From NCBI GenBank assembly GCA_021738245.1, contig JAIPCJ010000013.1, positions 1 to 47,016 on the forward strand: a DNA stretch of 47,016 nucleotides, written 5' to 3'. The stretch comes from Methylotenera sp. (GTDB taxonomy: Bacteria > Pseudomonadota > Gammaproteobacteria > Burkholderiales > Burkholderiaceae_C). Shown here piece after piece: positions 35,444 through 43,115 of the stretch. The notes under the pieces are model-generated. The model worked only from the letters and a program-made list of their open reading frames with translations, was not told the origin of the DNA and searched no databases. Positions within the stretch are counted from its first letter, which is position 1. Every line of letters begins with the position of its first letter. Both the position numbers and the translations under genes were made by a program.

Positions 35444-35458
35444 GCAAAAGCCATGCCT
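35444..35458 (-). promoter_or_regulatory. Possible sigma-54 promoter of the TonB-dependent receptor
   Basis: The minus strand reads AGGCATGGCTTTTGC: GGCA, then G, and TTGC match the RpoN consensus with the correct GG-N10-GC spacing; two consensus positions differ. The predicted start lies about 34 bases upstream of the receptor ATG. A second, weaker candidate lies at 35461-35475 (TGGCCCCCGATTGGC). The dyad CTGG-AAA-CCAG lies farther upstream, near 35535. Confidence 0.45.
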
Positions 35459-35658
35459 GCGCCAATCGGGGGCCAACCTCTGGCAAACCCTTGCGAGCTA
35501 ACCCGTGTTTTGGCACGCCGAAGGGTGGGCGATGTCTGGAAACCAGTCAGAAGCGGGCGGCGCGGGTGTCCGCCGTCTGGACAACACCCTGGGGGCTGCA
35601 AGGGTGAAGGGCCGCCGCTATCCTGCGCCGCCTTCTTCCTTCACCCCCGGAGAACCCC

Positions 35659-36588
35659 ATGCTCAAGCGCCTGATGCCCGCCCTTCTCGCCCTTGCCTGT
35701 GCCGCGCCCGTGCTGGCTGCCGGGCCCCAGCTCAAGGGCCAGGCGCCAGGCTGGTACCGCGTGCAACTCGGCGACTTCGAAATCACCGCGCTGTCCGACG
35801 GCACCATCGACCTGCCCGTGGACAAGCTGCTGCAGCAGCCGCCCGCCAACACCCTGCGCGCCCTGCAGCACGCCTACCTCGGCGTGCCGCTGGAGACCTC
35901 GGTGAATGCCTACCTGGTCAACACGGGCACGAAGGTGGTGTTGGTGGACACCGGCACCGCAGGCCTGTTCGGCCCCACCGCCGGCCGCGTGGTGGCCAAC
36001 CTCAAGGCGGCGGGCTACACGCCCGAGCAGGTCGACGAGATCGTCATCACCCACATGCATGGCGACCACATCGGCGGCGCCTCCAGCACCGTCTTCCCCA
36101 ACGCCACGCTGCGCCTGGACAAGCGCGACAGCGATTTCTGGCTGTCGCCCGAGCAGGTCGCCAAGGGCGGCGACGGCGGCAAGGCCATCGCGGCGCTCGT
36201 CAAGGGCTTTGCGGACGCCGGCCGCTTCAAGCCCTTCGACGGCAACAAGGACGGTGTGGAGATCGTGCCCGGCGTGAAGGCCTTCCCGGCCTACGGCCAC
36301 ACCCCCGGCCACAGCAACTACGTGGCCGAGAGCAAGGGCCAGAAGATGATGTTCTGGGGCGACCTGATGCACGTCGCGGCGGTGCAGTTCCCCGAGCCCG
36401 CGGTGACCGTGCAGTTCGACAGCGACCCGGCCACCGCCCGCCCGGCGCGCGAGGCGGCCTTCGCGGCTGCGGCGCGCGACGGCTACTACGTTGCCGTCAC
36501 GCACGTCAGCTTCCCCGGCATCGGCCGCCTGCGTGCCGATGGCAAGGGCTACGACTGGTTCCCGCTCAACTACTCCACCAACCGTTGA
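35659..36588 (+). CDS. Secreted metallo-beta-lactamase-fold hydrolase, methyl parathion hydrolase (MPH)-like
   Basis: A 309-residue exported enzyme with signal peptide (MLKRLMPALLALACAAPVLA). It matches my recollection of methyl parathion hydrolase along nearly its full length: GWYRVQLGDFEITALSDGT, LETSVNAYLVNTG, VDTGTAGLFGPT, THMHGDHIGG, GHTPGH, GDL, and SFPGIG near the C-terminus. All seven dinuclear metal ligands of MPH appear present: His132, His134, Asp136, His137, His214, Asp235 and His282. MPH enzymes hydrolyse organophosphates but arose from lactone or ester hydrolases, so the native substrate is likely a lactone or aryl ester. It is periplasmic, divergent from the TonB receptor. Confidence 0.9.
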   Translation: MLKRLMPALLALACAAPVLAAGPQLKGQAPGWYRVQLGDFEITALSDGTIDLPVDKLLQQPPANTLRALQHAYLGVPLETSVNAYLVNTGTKVVLVDTGTAGLFGPTAGRVVANLKAAGYTPEQVDEIVITHMHGDHIGGASSTVFPNATLRLDKRDSDFWLSPEQVAKGGDGGKAIAALVKGFADAGRFKPFDGNKDGVEIVPGVKAFPAYGHTPGHSNYVAESKGQKMMFWGDLMHVAAVQFPEPAVTVQFDSDPATARPAREAAFAAAARDGYYVAVTHVSFPGIGRLRADGKGYDWFPLNYSTNR

Positions 36589-36801
36589 GGTCGGCGAGCC
36601 GCGGCTCGCCAGCGGGTGCGCGCACAGCGGCCGTGAAGCCGAGGGGCGAGGCGCTGCAACTGTGCCCGCGCGTGCGGTGACAGGACGGCGCTGGCCGCGT
36701 CGCCACCCTCCACAGGCTTGAGGAGGACGACCCGGCTCGCCCTTGGCATGCTGCCACGCAGGCTGCGCAACATCCCGCGCGGCCAGCTTTGGGGGCAAAC
36801 C

Positions 36802-37857
36802 ATGGGGCAGCAACTTCGCGGCGGCATCGGCGCCGGGGCCGTGCGAGGCTGGGTGGGCCGACTGGCCGTGCTGGCCGTGTTGTTGGCTGGCGGCGCGGCG
36901 GCGAGCGCGCGGGGCAGCCACGAGTTGCGCTACTTCGGGCTGGACACCTTCAACGCCAGCAGCCGCACCAGCAGCGATGACCTCTTTGCCAACGGCACGC
37001 CCACGACCGGCCTGGTCTTCCAGACACCGACCGGCCCGGTGGCGGGGGTCTACGGTCCGGGCGTCGGGGTGTTTTCGGCAGGCGCCGAGCGGCCCGCCGC
37101 GGGTGCGGACTGGCTTGGCCAGCAGTTCGGGGTCGGTGGCCTGAGCTTCCGCTACGCCGATGCCGTCGACAACACCACCAACCTCACCCCGGCGCCCTTC
37201 CAGGCGCGTTCGCTGTCGCTGGCCACTACCGCGGTACCCGGCACGGCGCTCGGCCTGGTGGATAGCCAGCGCGGCTTCAACGTGCTGTCCCTGTGGAGCT
37301 TCAGCAGCCTGGCGGCGGGTGAGTCGCTGATGCTGGGCCTGGGGGGCACCAGCAACAGCGTGGGCACGGATGGAGGCGGCAACTACCGTGACCGGCTGCA
37401 GATTCGCTACACCGCCAACCTGGCCGGGACGTCGTTCCTGAACTTCGAGCTGCAGTCGCGCCAGGACGGCGTGTTCACCCGTAACGCGCTGGCCAGCCGC
37501 AGCCTCGCCAGCCTGCCCGTGGACCTGTCGCAGGTGGACTACCTGCTCTTGCAGCTGGAGCGGGAGGCGCCCACGGCGGGCGACCCCAACCCCGGCGTCA
37601 GCGCCACCGTCGCCTTCATGGATGCCGCCTACGACGCCGTGAACGACAGCCCGGTGGTGCTGTACGGCTTCACCTTCAGCGTGTTGGGCACGACCTTCGT
37701 GGACAACCGCTTCAGCGCCGTCTTCAACGCCGCCAACTGGCTGGACCCGGAGCCCTCTCTGGTGCCCGAGCCTTCAACCGCGGCGCTGTGGCTGGCCGGT
37801 CTGCTCTGGCTGGGTCGGCGCGCCGGGCGAGCTCAAGCGGCCTCCGGGGGCCGCTGA
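36802..37857 (+). CDS. PEP-CTERM sorting-domain protein
   Basis: A 351-residue exported protein. An N-terminal signal segment (about residues 15-37) leads to a Ser/Thr/Gly/Asn-rich beta-type body, and the last 28 residues are VPEPSTAALWLAGLLWLGRR plus a basic tail: the PEP-CTERM motif, one membrane helix and positive residues. Such proteins are cut and sorted by an exosortase (EpsH type) and are linked with exopolysaccharide and floc formation; no exosortase gene is in this window. The ATG at 36802 was chosen; the frame is open to 36718. It overlaps the convergent YgjV-like gene by 25 bases. The 213 bases upstream hold no gene that I can support. Confidence 0.85.
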   Translation: MGQQLRGGIGAGAVRGWVGRLAVLAVLLAGGAAASARGSHELRYFGLDTFNASSRTSSDDLFANGTPTTGLVFQTPTGPVAGVYGPGVGVFSAGAERPAAGADWLGQQFGVGGLSFRYADAVDNTTNLTPAPFQARSLSLATTAVPGTALGLVDSQRGFNVLSLWSFSSLAAGESLMLGLGGTSNSVGTDGGGNYRDRLQIRYTANLAGTSFLNFELQSRQDGVFTRNALASRSLASLPVDLSQVDYLLLQLEREAPTAGDPNPGVSATVAFMDAAYDAVNDSPVVLYGFTFSVLGTTFVDNRFSAVFNAANWLDPEPSLVPEPSTAALWLAGLLWLGRRAGRAQAASGGR

Positions 37858-38348
37858 CGCAGCATCCGCGTGATCGTGGTCAGGTTGATGACCGCGATGA
37901 CGATCTCCAGCGCCGTGCCGCCGATGGAGCCGGCGATCCAGTTGTTGGCGATCCACAGCCCCGTGCCGCACAGCATCAGCAGCCGCATCGGCACGCCCTG
38001 CAGCGTGAACAGCGCGATGGTGCCCAGGCAGGAGGCGGTCAGCGGCAGCCAGTCGCTGGGGCGGGTGGCGATGGCCAGGCCGAAGCCGATGTTGGCCGCC
38101 ACCACCGCCACCGCCACCCACTTCGAGCGGGTGCGCAGCGACAGCAGCGAGCGCGTCATCGAGATCAGCGAGCTCGCCACCGCCGTCGGGTTGCCCAGCA
38201 GCGCGAAGTGCACGACATAGGCCACGCACTCGCCCGCCATGAACCACTTGAAGCGCCGGTCGTCGGTCTGCAGAAAACATCCCACGCCGAGCACGAAGGC
38301 GACGTAGCCGAAGAGTTGGGCAGGGGAGAACCAGTCGGCCATCGTCAT
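37833..38348 (-). CDS. YgjV-like inner-membrane protein
   Basis: A 171-residue membrane protein with five or six helices, matching the Imp-YgjV family: LFGYVAFVLGVGCFLQTDDRRFKWFMAGECVAYVVHFALLG with repeated helices after it. The function is unknown; in E. coli the family is an uncharacterised inner-membrane protein. The start is one of ATG 38348 or 38342; a TTG at 38357 is less likely. It is flanked on both sides by PEP-CTERM genes on the other strand, but I see no link. Confidence 0.75.
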   Translation of the reverse strand: MTMADWFSPAQLFGYVAFVLGVGCFLQTDDRRFKWFMAGECVAYVVHFALLGNPTAVASSLISMTRSLLSLRTRSKWVAVAVVAANIGFGLAIATRPSDWLPLTASCLGTIALFTLQGVPMRLLMLCGTGLWIANNWIAGSIGGTALEIVIAVINLTTITRMLRQRPPEAA

Positions 38349-38468
38349 TGGGACCAAGAACTAGGGGGGGTGCGGGTGCGAGCCCCGGATTGTCTCGCTG
38401 ACGCCAGGGACGGCGCTCGACGGACGCGGCGCCAGCGCATGCATGGGGGTTATGCATGCCGCTCGATT

Positions 38469-38483
38469 TGGCAGTCAGGCCGC
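38469..38483 (+). promoter_or_regulatory. Weak sigma-54-like site upstream of the DUF1566/PEP-CTERM gene
   Basis: TGGCAGTCAGGCCGC has TGGCA at -24 and GC at -12 with correct spacing, but CC replaces TT in the -12 element. It lies about 84 bases upstream of the gene start. PEP-CTERM genes in some betaproteobacteria are activated by the sigma-54 regulator PrsR, which is why the weak match is noted. Confidence 0.25.
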
Positions 38484-38566
38484 GGACTAACCCGCTGGTC
38501 CGTGCCGGCCGGGTTTGCAGACCATGCGTGCCGCCCTCAGCTCACGCGACCCGCTCGCGCTCCCAC

Positions 38567-39196
38567 ATGACCAAGACGAAGCTGTTCGCCGGCCTGGCCG
38601 CCGGCTTGTTGACCCTGGGATCCGCCCAGGCCGCCCTGCTGCCGCGGGCCAATGGCACCATGGTCTACGACACCGTCACCGATCTCACCTGGCTGACTGA
38701 CGCGACCCTGGGTGGGTTGCGAACCCAGGCCGACGCCAAGGCCTGGGCCGAGGGCCTGAGCTTCGGCGGCTTCGATGACTGGCGGCTGCCCACCGTGGCG
38801 CCCGTCAACGGCATCGCGCTGCAGCTCGACTACGCCGAGGACGGCTCCACCGACATCGGCCTGAACAACGCCGGCCCCAACACCGAGCTCGGCCATCTCT
38901 TCCATGTGAGCCTGGGCAACAGCAGCGGCAGCCTCACGCAGACCGGCAGCTTCATCGGCCTGGCCGACCCCGCCAACCCGATCGGGCCCGTGTTCTGGAC
39001 CGGCACCTCCAGCGAGCCGGGCTGGGCATTGGCCTTTTTCATGGGCATGGGCGCACAGGAGCAGCTGTCCACCGACACCCTGGCGCAGGCCTGGGCCGTG
39101 CGGGTGGGCGACGTGGCCGCCGTGCCCGAGCCTGGCAGCCTGGTGCTGATGCTGGGCGGCCTGCTGGCCATCGCCACACGCCGCCGCCGCGCCTGA
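38567..39196 (+). CDS. DUF1566 (Lcl-like) PEP-CTERM protein
   Basis: A 209-residue exported protein with signal peptide (MTKTKLFAGLAAGLLTLGSAQA). The body has YDTVTDLTWLTDATLGG, AKAWAEGLSFGGFDDWRLPT and FWTGTSSE, the DUF1566/Lcl C-terminal-domain pattern shared by several surface lectin-like or adhesion proteins. The C-terminus is VPEPGSLVLMLGGLLAIATR and a basic tail, a PEP-CTERM anchor. It is followed by the wall-hydrolase gene after ten bases, so it should head that operon. A surface or matrix role is inferred. Confidence 0.85.
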   Translation: MTKTKLFAGLAAGLLTLGSAQAALLPRANGTMVYDTVTDLTWLTDATLGGLRTQADAKAWAEGLSFGGFDDWRLPTVAPVNGIALQLDYAEDGSTDIGLNNAGPNTELGHLFHVSLGNSSGSLTQTGSFIGLADPANPIGPVFWTGTSSEPGWALAFFMGMGAQEQLSTDTLAQAWAVRVGDVAAVPEPGSLVLMLGGLLAIATRRRRA

Positions 39197-39206
39197 GGAG
39201 ACCGCC

Positions 39207-41252
39207 ATGCGACACCTCCTCATGACCCTGCTGCTGGCCGTGGCCGGCAGCGCCCAGGCCGCCTACACCGCCACGCCGAACGACTGGGCCTGCACCAACA
39301 AGGTCGGCGGCACCTGGACGCACGGCCGCGCGCCCTCGGGCTGCGACGCCTCGGCCTTTGGTCCTGACAGCTTCGTACGCGGGAACTATGCCGGCGTCAT
39401 CTTCAACGATGCCGCCACCAGCCTCACCGTGGAGCGCCAGCGCTACATGCAGTCGATGTACCCGGTCATCCGCGATGCGAGCGACCGCTACCTGCGCTCG
39501 CGCAAGCCGGCGGTGTCGGCGCGCGAGCTGGAGGCCTTCCAGCGTGGCACCTACGCGCTGCTGCGCCAGGAGACGTTCTGGTCGCACTACCGCGATGCGC
39601 AGCTGTCGGCGGGCCAGCCCTATGTGCTGAAGATGATGCGCGGCGACAGCGGCCACGGCCACGGGATGATGCAGGTCGACGACCGCTATCACTTCGTCCA
39701 GCTCCAGGAAGGCAAGGGCTGGAACATGATGCAGAACTTCACCTACGCCATCGACATCTACTACGCGGCGTGGGAGGCGGCACCCGCGGCCTGCCTGGGG
39801 GGCGTCACCGCGCCGACCGGCACCACGGCGCAGGTCGACGAGTACTGGCGTGGTCGGGCGCGCTCGGCCTGGTCGGCCTACAACGGCGGCCCCACCAAGG
39901 TCTGCCGCTGGCAGAACACCGCCGACGCCAACGTGGCCAAGGACAACGGCTACCGCGACAACTACGACAACCGCCTGTGGCTGCCCGACGTGGCCAACCT
40001 CAACCAGGCCGCCGGCATCGACGTGGCCTGCCTGATGGACAACGGCCCGAGCTGCCCGGTGCCCGCCGGTGGCACGGTGGAGGCCGGCAAGCTGCTGCTG
40101 GTGGGCAGCGCAGCCTGCGTGCTCAACGGCAGCACGCTGGAATGCGTGGATGACGTGCGCGATGCGGCCTGCCTGGCGGGCCGCGCGCCCTTTGCCGAGG
40201 GCAGCATCACGCAGGTCTACGTGTCGCAGACGGCCGGCTTCAGCCGCGTCGACCACAACCGGCACCAGCTCTGCCGCGCCCAGGTGCCTGGCCTGCAATC
40301 CCTGGCCAGTGCCATCGCCACGCTCAAGCCGCTGGACCTGCGCTCCGCGCCCGACGGCATGGTGCTCGGCCAGGCGCCGGCCGGCACCTACCAAGTGCTG
40401 GATTTCATGGTCAGCGGCGTCACGCAGCAGACGCGGCTCTATCGCATCCGCGCCCTCGTCAACGGCGTGCTGACCGATGGCTGGATCGATGCCGGCACCG
40501 CGGCCACCCATGCCAGCATCGCGGTTGGCGCAGCCCCGGCAGGCGCGGGCGTGATCGCCTATGCGGGTGACTGGGTCAAGGTCGTGCCCAACCTCAACAT
40601 GCGGGCCACGCCCGGCGGCACGCTGCTGGTGGCCATCCCGGCGGGCACGCCGGTGCAGGTGAAGGAGGTGTTTGGTACCGCGTCGGCCAACAACCTCTAC
40701 TACCGGCTGGAGTACACCCACACCGACGGCGTGCTGCGCGAGGGCTGGATCTTTGCCGGCAATCTCTACCCCAGCTCGACACTGGCGAACTGGGCCGTGC
40801 CCGCCGCCGCACTGGGCGCCAGCAAGCCGGCCCTGTGCCCCAATGGCACCCGCTACGACGCTCACCTGCGTCAGTGCATGAGCAGCAGCCAGACCTACGG
40901 CCCCTTCACGGCTGCCGCTGTGCAGGCCTGCCTGGACGCGGGTGGTGGCGCCGTCTGCACGGCCAACCGGGCGACCGTGGTGGAAGGCGTCGCCCTGACC
41001 CTGCCCATCTGGCCCAAAGCTCTGGCGGCAGCGGCCAATGGCAATGGCGACTGCCCGCGCGGCGCCACGCGCTCGGCGGCCCATCGCTTTCACTGCACCG
41101 AGGCGGTGGTGCGCAACGGCACGACCGAAACGGACGTCTACGGCCCCTTCGGCAGTGCCCTCGTCAACGCCTGCCTGACCCGCGGCGGCGCACCAGCGGC
41201 CTGCCGGAGCAACCGCTGGCCGGCGGCGACCTTCCTGGCCCTGCAGCCCTGA
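39207..41252 (+). CDS. Lytic-transglycosylase-like protein with SH3b domains and C-terminal Cys-rich repeats
   Basis: A 681-residue exported protein with signal peptide (cleavage near AQA, residue 19). The N-terminal domain (about 75-260) resembles soluble lytic transglycosylases: Glu122 in LLRQETFW, GHGMMQ (151-156) like the GLMQ motif, and AYNGGP (224-229). Two SH3b-like domains follow (about 370-435 with LDLRSAPDG, and 455-525 with LNMRATPGG and GWIFAGNLYP). The last ~130 residues hold two repeats of a four-cysteine motif (CPNG ... YGPF ... AC ... C and CPRG ... YGPF ... AC ... C). It probably cleaves peptidoglycan while bound to the wall. It sits ten bases after the DUF1566 gene and twelve before the next. 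Confidence 0.8.
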   Translation: MRHLLMTLLLAVAGSAQAAYTATPNDWACTNKVGGTWTHGRAPSGCDASAFGPDSFVRGNYAGVIFNDAATSLTVERQRYMQSMYPVIRDASDRYLRSRKPAVSARELEAFQRGTYALLRQETFWSHYRDAQLSAGQPYVLKMMRGDSGHGHGMMQVDDRYHFVQLQEGKGWNMMQNFTYAIDIYYAAWEAAPAACLGGVTAPTGTTAQVDEYWRGRARSAWSAYNGGPTKVCRWQNTADANVAKDNGYRDNYDNRLWLPDVANLNQAAGIDVACLMDNGPSCPVPAGGTVEAGKLLLVGSAACVLNGSTLECVDDVRDAACLAGRAPFAEGSITQVYVSQTAGFSRVDHNRHQLCRAQVPGLQSLASAIATLKPLDLRSAPDGMVLGQAPAGTYQVLDFMVSGVTQQTRLYRIRALVNGVLTDGWIDAGTAATHASIAVGAAPAGAGVIAYAGDWVKVVPNLNMRATPGGTLLVAIPAGTPVQVKEVFGTASANNLYYRLEYTHTDGVLREGWIFAGNLYPSSTLANWAVPAAALGASKPALCPNGTRYDAHLRQCMSSSQTYGPFTAAAVQACLDAGGGAVCTANRATVVEGVALTLPIWPKALAAAANGNGDCPRGATRSAAHRFHCTEAVVRNGTTETDVYGPFGSALVNACLTRGGAPAACRSNRWPAATFLALQP

Positions 41253-41264
41253 GGCGGCTGGCGC

Positions 41265-42077
41265 ATGAAGAGCCGCGTGAAGCGCTTCTGGGCGGGGGCG
41301 GTCGTGCTGGCCGGGTTGGCGGTCGGCGGGGCCTGGGTCTCGGCCACAGCGCCGGGCTCAGCCCCCGCGGTGACGGCAGGTCCGCCGATGCCAAGCGCGT
41401 CGCCCGCGATCCATGGCGTGGCCGCGCCGGCCCTGGCCGATCAGGCCCGGATGGCGACCGGGCGGGTGTCCACTGCGGAGCCAGCGGCGGCGGCCAGCGC
41501 CGTCGCACTGGCCAGCGCCACGCCATCACAGGCGCTGCGCGCGCCCACCCAGTGCTACGCCGCCGACCGTTGCCGCCTCACGCGCGGCGAGGGGCTGGAC
41601 GAGCACTTCGCGGTGGTGGGCCTGTTGCTCCAGCAACTGGAGCGCCTCGCCGCCCAGGGCAGCCCGGCCGAGCAGGCCGCCTGGGCGCGCGAGTTGCTGG
41701 CCTTCCCTGACGGCCATGTGCAGGCCGCGGCCCTGGCTCTGGCGGCTCGACTCCCGCCCTCGGCCGACACCGTGGCCGCCGCCGTGTCAGCGCTGGCGAA
41801 GACCTACGACGCCGTGCTGCTCGGCAAGGCCTACCCCGTACTGCTGCAGTGGCAGCAACTGGGCATGAACAGCGGCTACGACGACATGCTGCTCAGTCTC
41901 GTGCACACGGGCGGCTGGCAGGCTGCGCAGTCGGTGGCCGACAACATTCGGCCCTTCCTGAACGCCGGCAATGTCGGCCGGTTCGCCCAGGTCGCGCGCG
42001 AACTGCCGCCCGGCGCGCGTCAGCAGTCACTGCTGCGGGCGCTGCGGGACTATCAGCTGCTGCAGCAGGGCGGCTGA
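41265..42077 (+). CDS. Membrane-anchored protein of unknown function
   Basis: A 270-residue protein with one N-terminal hydrophobic segment (about residues 8-27), an Ala/Pro/Ser-rich disordered stretch (30-95), then a helical domain (about 100-268) that begins with a cysteine pair CYAADRC. The helical part has repeated Ala/Leu-rich amphipathic segments reminiscent of alpha-solenoids, but I recognise no family. It starts twelve bases after the lytic-transglycosylase gene, so it is probably its partner in the periplasm. Confidence 0.72.
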   Translation: MKSRVKRFWAGAVVLAGLAVGGAWVSATAPGSAPAVTAGPPMPSASPAIHGVAAPALADQARMATGRVSTAEPAAAASAVALASATPSQALRAPTQCYAADRCRLTRGEGLDEHFAVVGLLLQQLERLAAQGSPAEQAAWARELLAFPDGHVQAAALALAARLPPSADTVAAAVSALAKTYDAVLLGKAYPVLLQWQQLGMNSGYDDMLLSLVHTGGWQAAQSVADNIRPFLNAGNVGRFAQVARELPPGARQQSLLRALRDYQLLQQGG

Positions 42078-42219
42078 AGGGCCAGGCTTGGCGCACCCCC
42101 TAACCCTCGGGGACGGTGACCCCTAGTTTCCCCTCGGCGGCCGCGGGTGGGGCAGGTTCAGGGTCACACTTCGGAGCTGGTCTTCACTGCTTCCGGGGTG
42201 CCACAAGGCCCCGCCCCTC

Positions 42220-42753
42220 ATGCGCAAGCTGCTCGCCTCCTTGTCCGCCCTTTGCCTGGCTCTGGTCGGGTCGTCTGCCGCACACGGCGCAGATGACGCC
42301 CAGGCTTACATCCAACAAAGCGTTGCCGGCCTGCAGGCCCAGCTGGCCGCCAATGAGGGCCTTTGGCGTCTGTCCGAAGCCGCGAACTGGAGCGTCGATC
42401 AGGACCAGGGTCAGATCACGTTCACCTTCGACAACGGCAAGCGGGCCCGTGCCCCGGTCCAGATCATCGGCACCTACAACCCGGCCAACGGTACGTTCCT
42501 GTGGGGCTGGGACCATCCCTCGGTGCTCCCACCGCTGCGCCAGCATGCGGCGCTGGCCAAGGCCTGGGGTGAGCAGCACCAGCAGCCGCAGTACACGACG
42601 CGCCTGGTGCGGTGCACCGAAGACGAGGCCTGGGCCTTCACCGCCGTGGCCGCGCGTCTGGGGGGCGCGAGTGGCGCCTACCGCGCACGGTCTGGCGGGC
42701 CGATCGTTTTTGTCAGCTTCGGCACGATCACGCTGGATGCCCCCAAGCCCTGA
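42220..42753 (+). CDS. Secreted protein resembling DUF6882
   Basis: A 177-residue protein with signal peptide (cleavage near AHG-ADD, residue 24). The central GTYNPANGTFLWGWDHPSV and the preceding beta strands resemble DUF6882-type proteins, as far as I recall. No catalytic residues are obvious. It lies 142 bases after the previous gene and probably has its own promoter in that gap, which contains a widely spaced GTGACCC/GGGTCAC pair (42116-42122 and 42161-42167). Confidence 0.7.
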   Translation: MRKLLASLSALCLALVGSSAAHGADDAQAYIQQSVAGLQAQLAANEGLWRLSEAANWSVDQDQGQITFTFDNGKRARAPVQIIGTYNPANGTFLWGWDHPSVLPPLRQHAALAKAWGEQHQQPQYTTRLVRCTEDEAWAFTAVAARLGGASGAYRARSGGPIVFVSFGTITLDAPKP

Positions 42754-42782
42754 CGGGCGCCGTCGATGCGCGCCCGGCCCTT

Positions 42783-43115
42783 TCAGCCGGCCAGCGTGGC
42801 GAGGGCCGCGGCGAGATCCTGCGGCCTCTGCGGCCGCACCACACGCGCCACTTCGCGGCCGTCCTGCAGCATCACCAGCGTGGGCCACAACTTGACGCCA
42901 TAGGCCCGCCCCAGCGGTCGCCCGCGGCCGTCTTCGATGCGCAGGTGGCGCAGGGCTTGGCCGGCCAGCGCCTCGGCGATGGCGGGCGTGGTGCCCTGGC
43001 AGATGCTGCACCAGTTGGCGCCGAACTCCAGCACCGTGGCGCCGGGCAGGGCGTCGGCCTCGGCGCGGCTCAGGGTCTCGGGGCTGTAGGGGGGCAGCGG
43101 GGTCGAGGACGTCAT
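42783..43115 (-). CDS. Thioredoxin-family protein
   Basis: A 110-residue thioredoxin-fold protein without a signal peptide. The active site is WCSIC (Cys36 and Cys39), an uncommon CxxC dipeptide, and the cis-proline is in LWPTL (Pro78). It should act in the cytoplasm as a disulfide reductase. Its ATG overlaps the stop of the pirin gene by four bases, so the two are co-translated. Confidence 0.85.
   Translation of the reverse strand: MTSSTPLPPYSPETLSRAEADALPGATVLEFGANWCSICQGTTPAIAEALAGQALRHLRIEDGRGRPLGRAYGVKLWPTLVMLQDGREVARVVRPQRPQDLAAALATLAG

Noticed and set aside
35514..35530. TGGCACG sequence on the plus strand upstream of the MPH-like gene
   Set aside because: It matches the -24 half of a sigma-54 promoter exactly, but the -12 position reads AGGG instead of TTGC, so no RpoN promoter is called there.
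36750..36770. TGGCATGCTGCCACGC upstream of the first PEP-CTERM gene
   Set aside because: The GG and GC doublets are eleven bases apart instead of ten and the -12 box is poor.
36589..36801. Search for a cobalamin or other riboswitch before the PEP-CTERM gene
   Set aside because: I could not find a B12 box or any other conserved riboswitch core.
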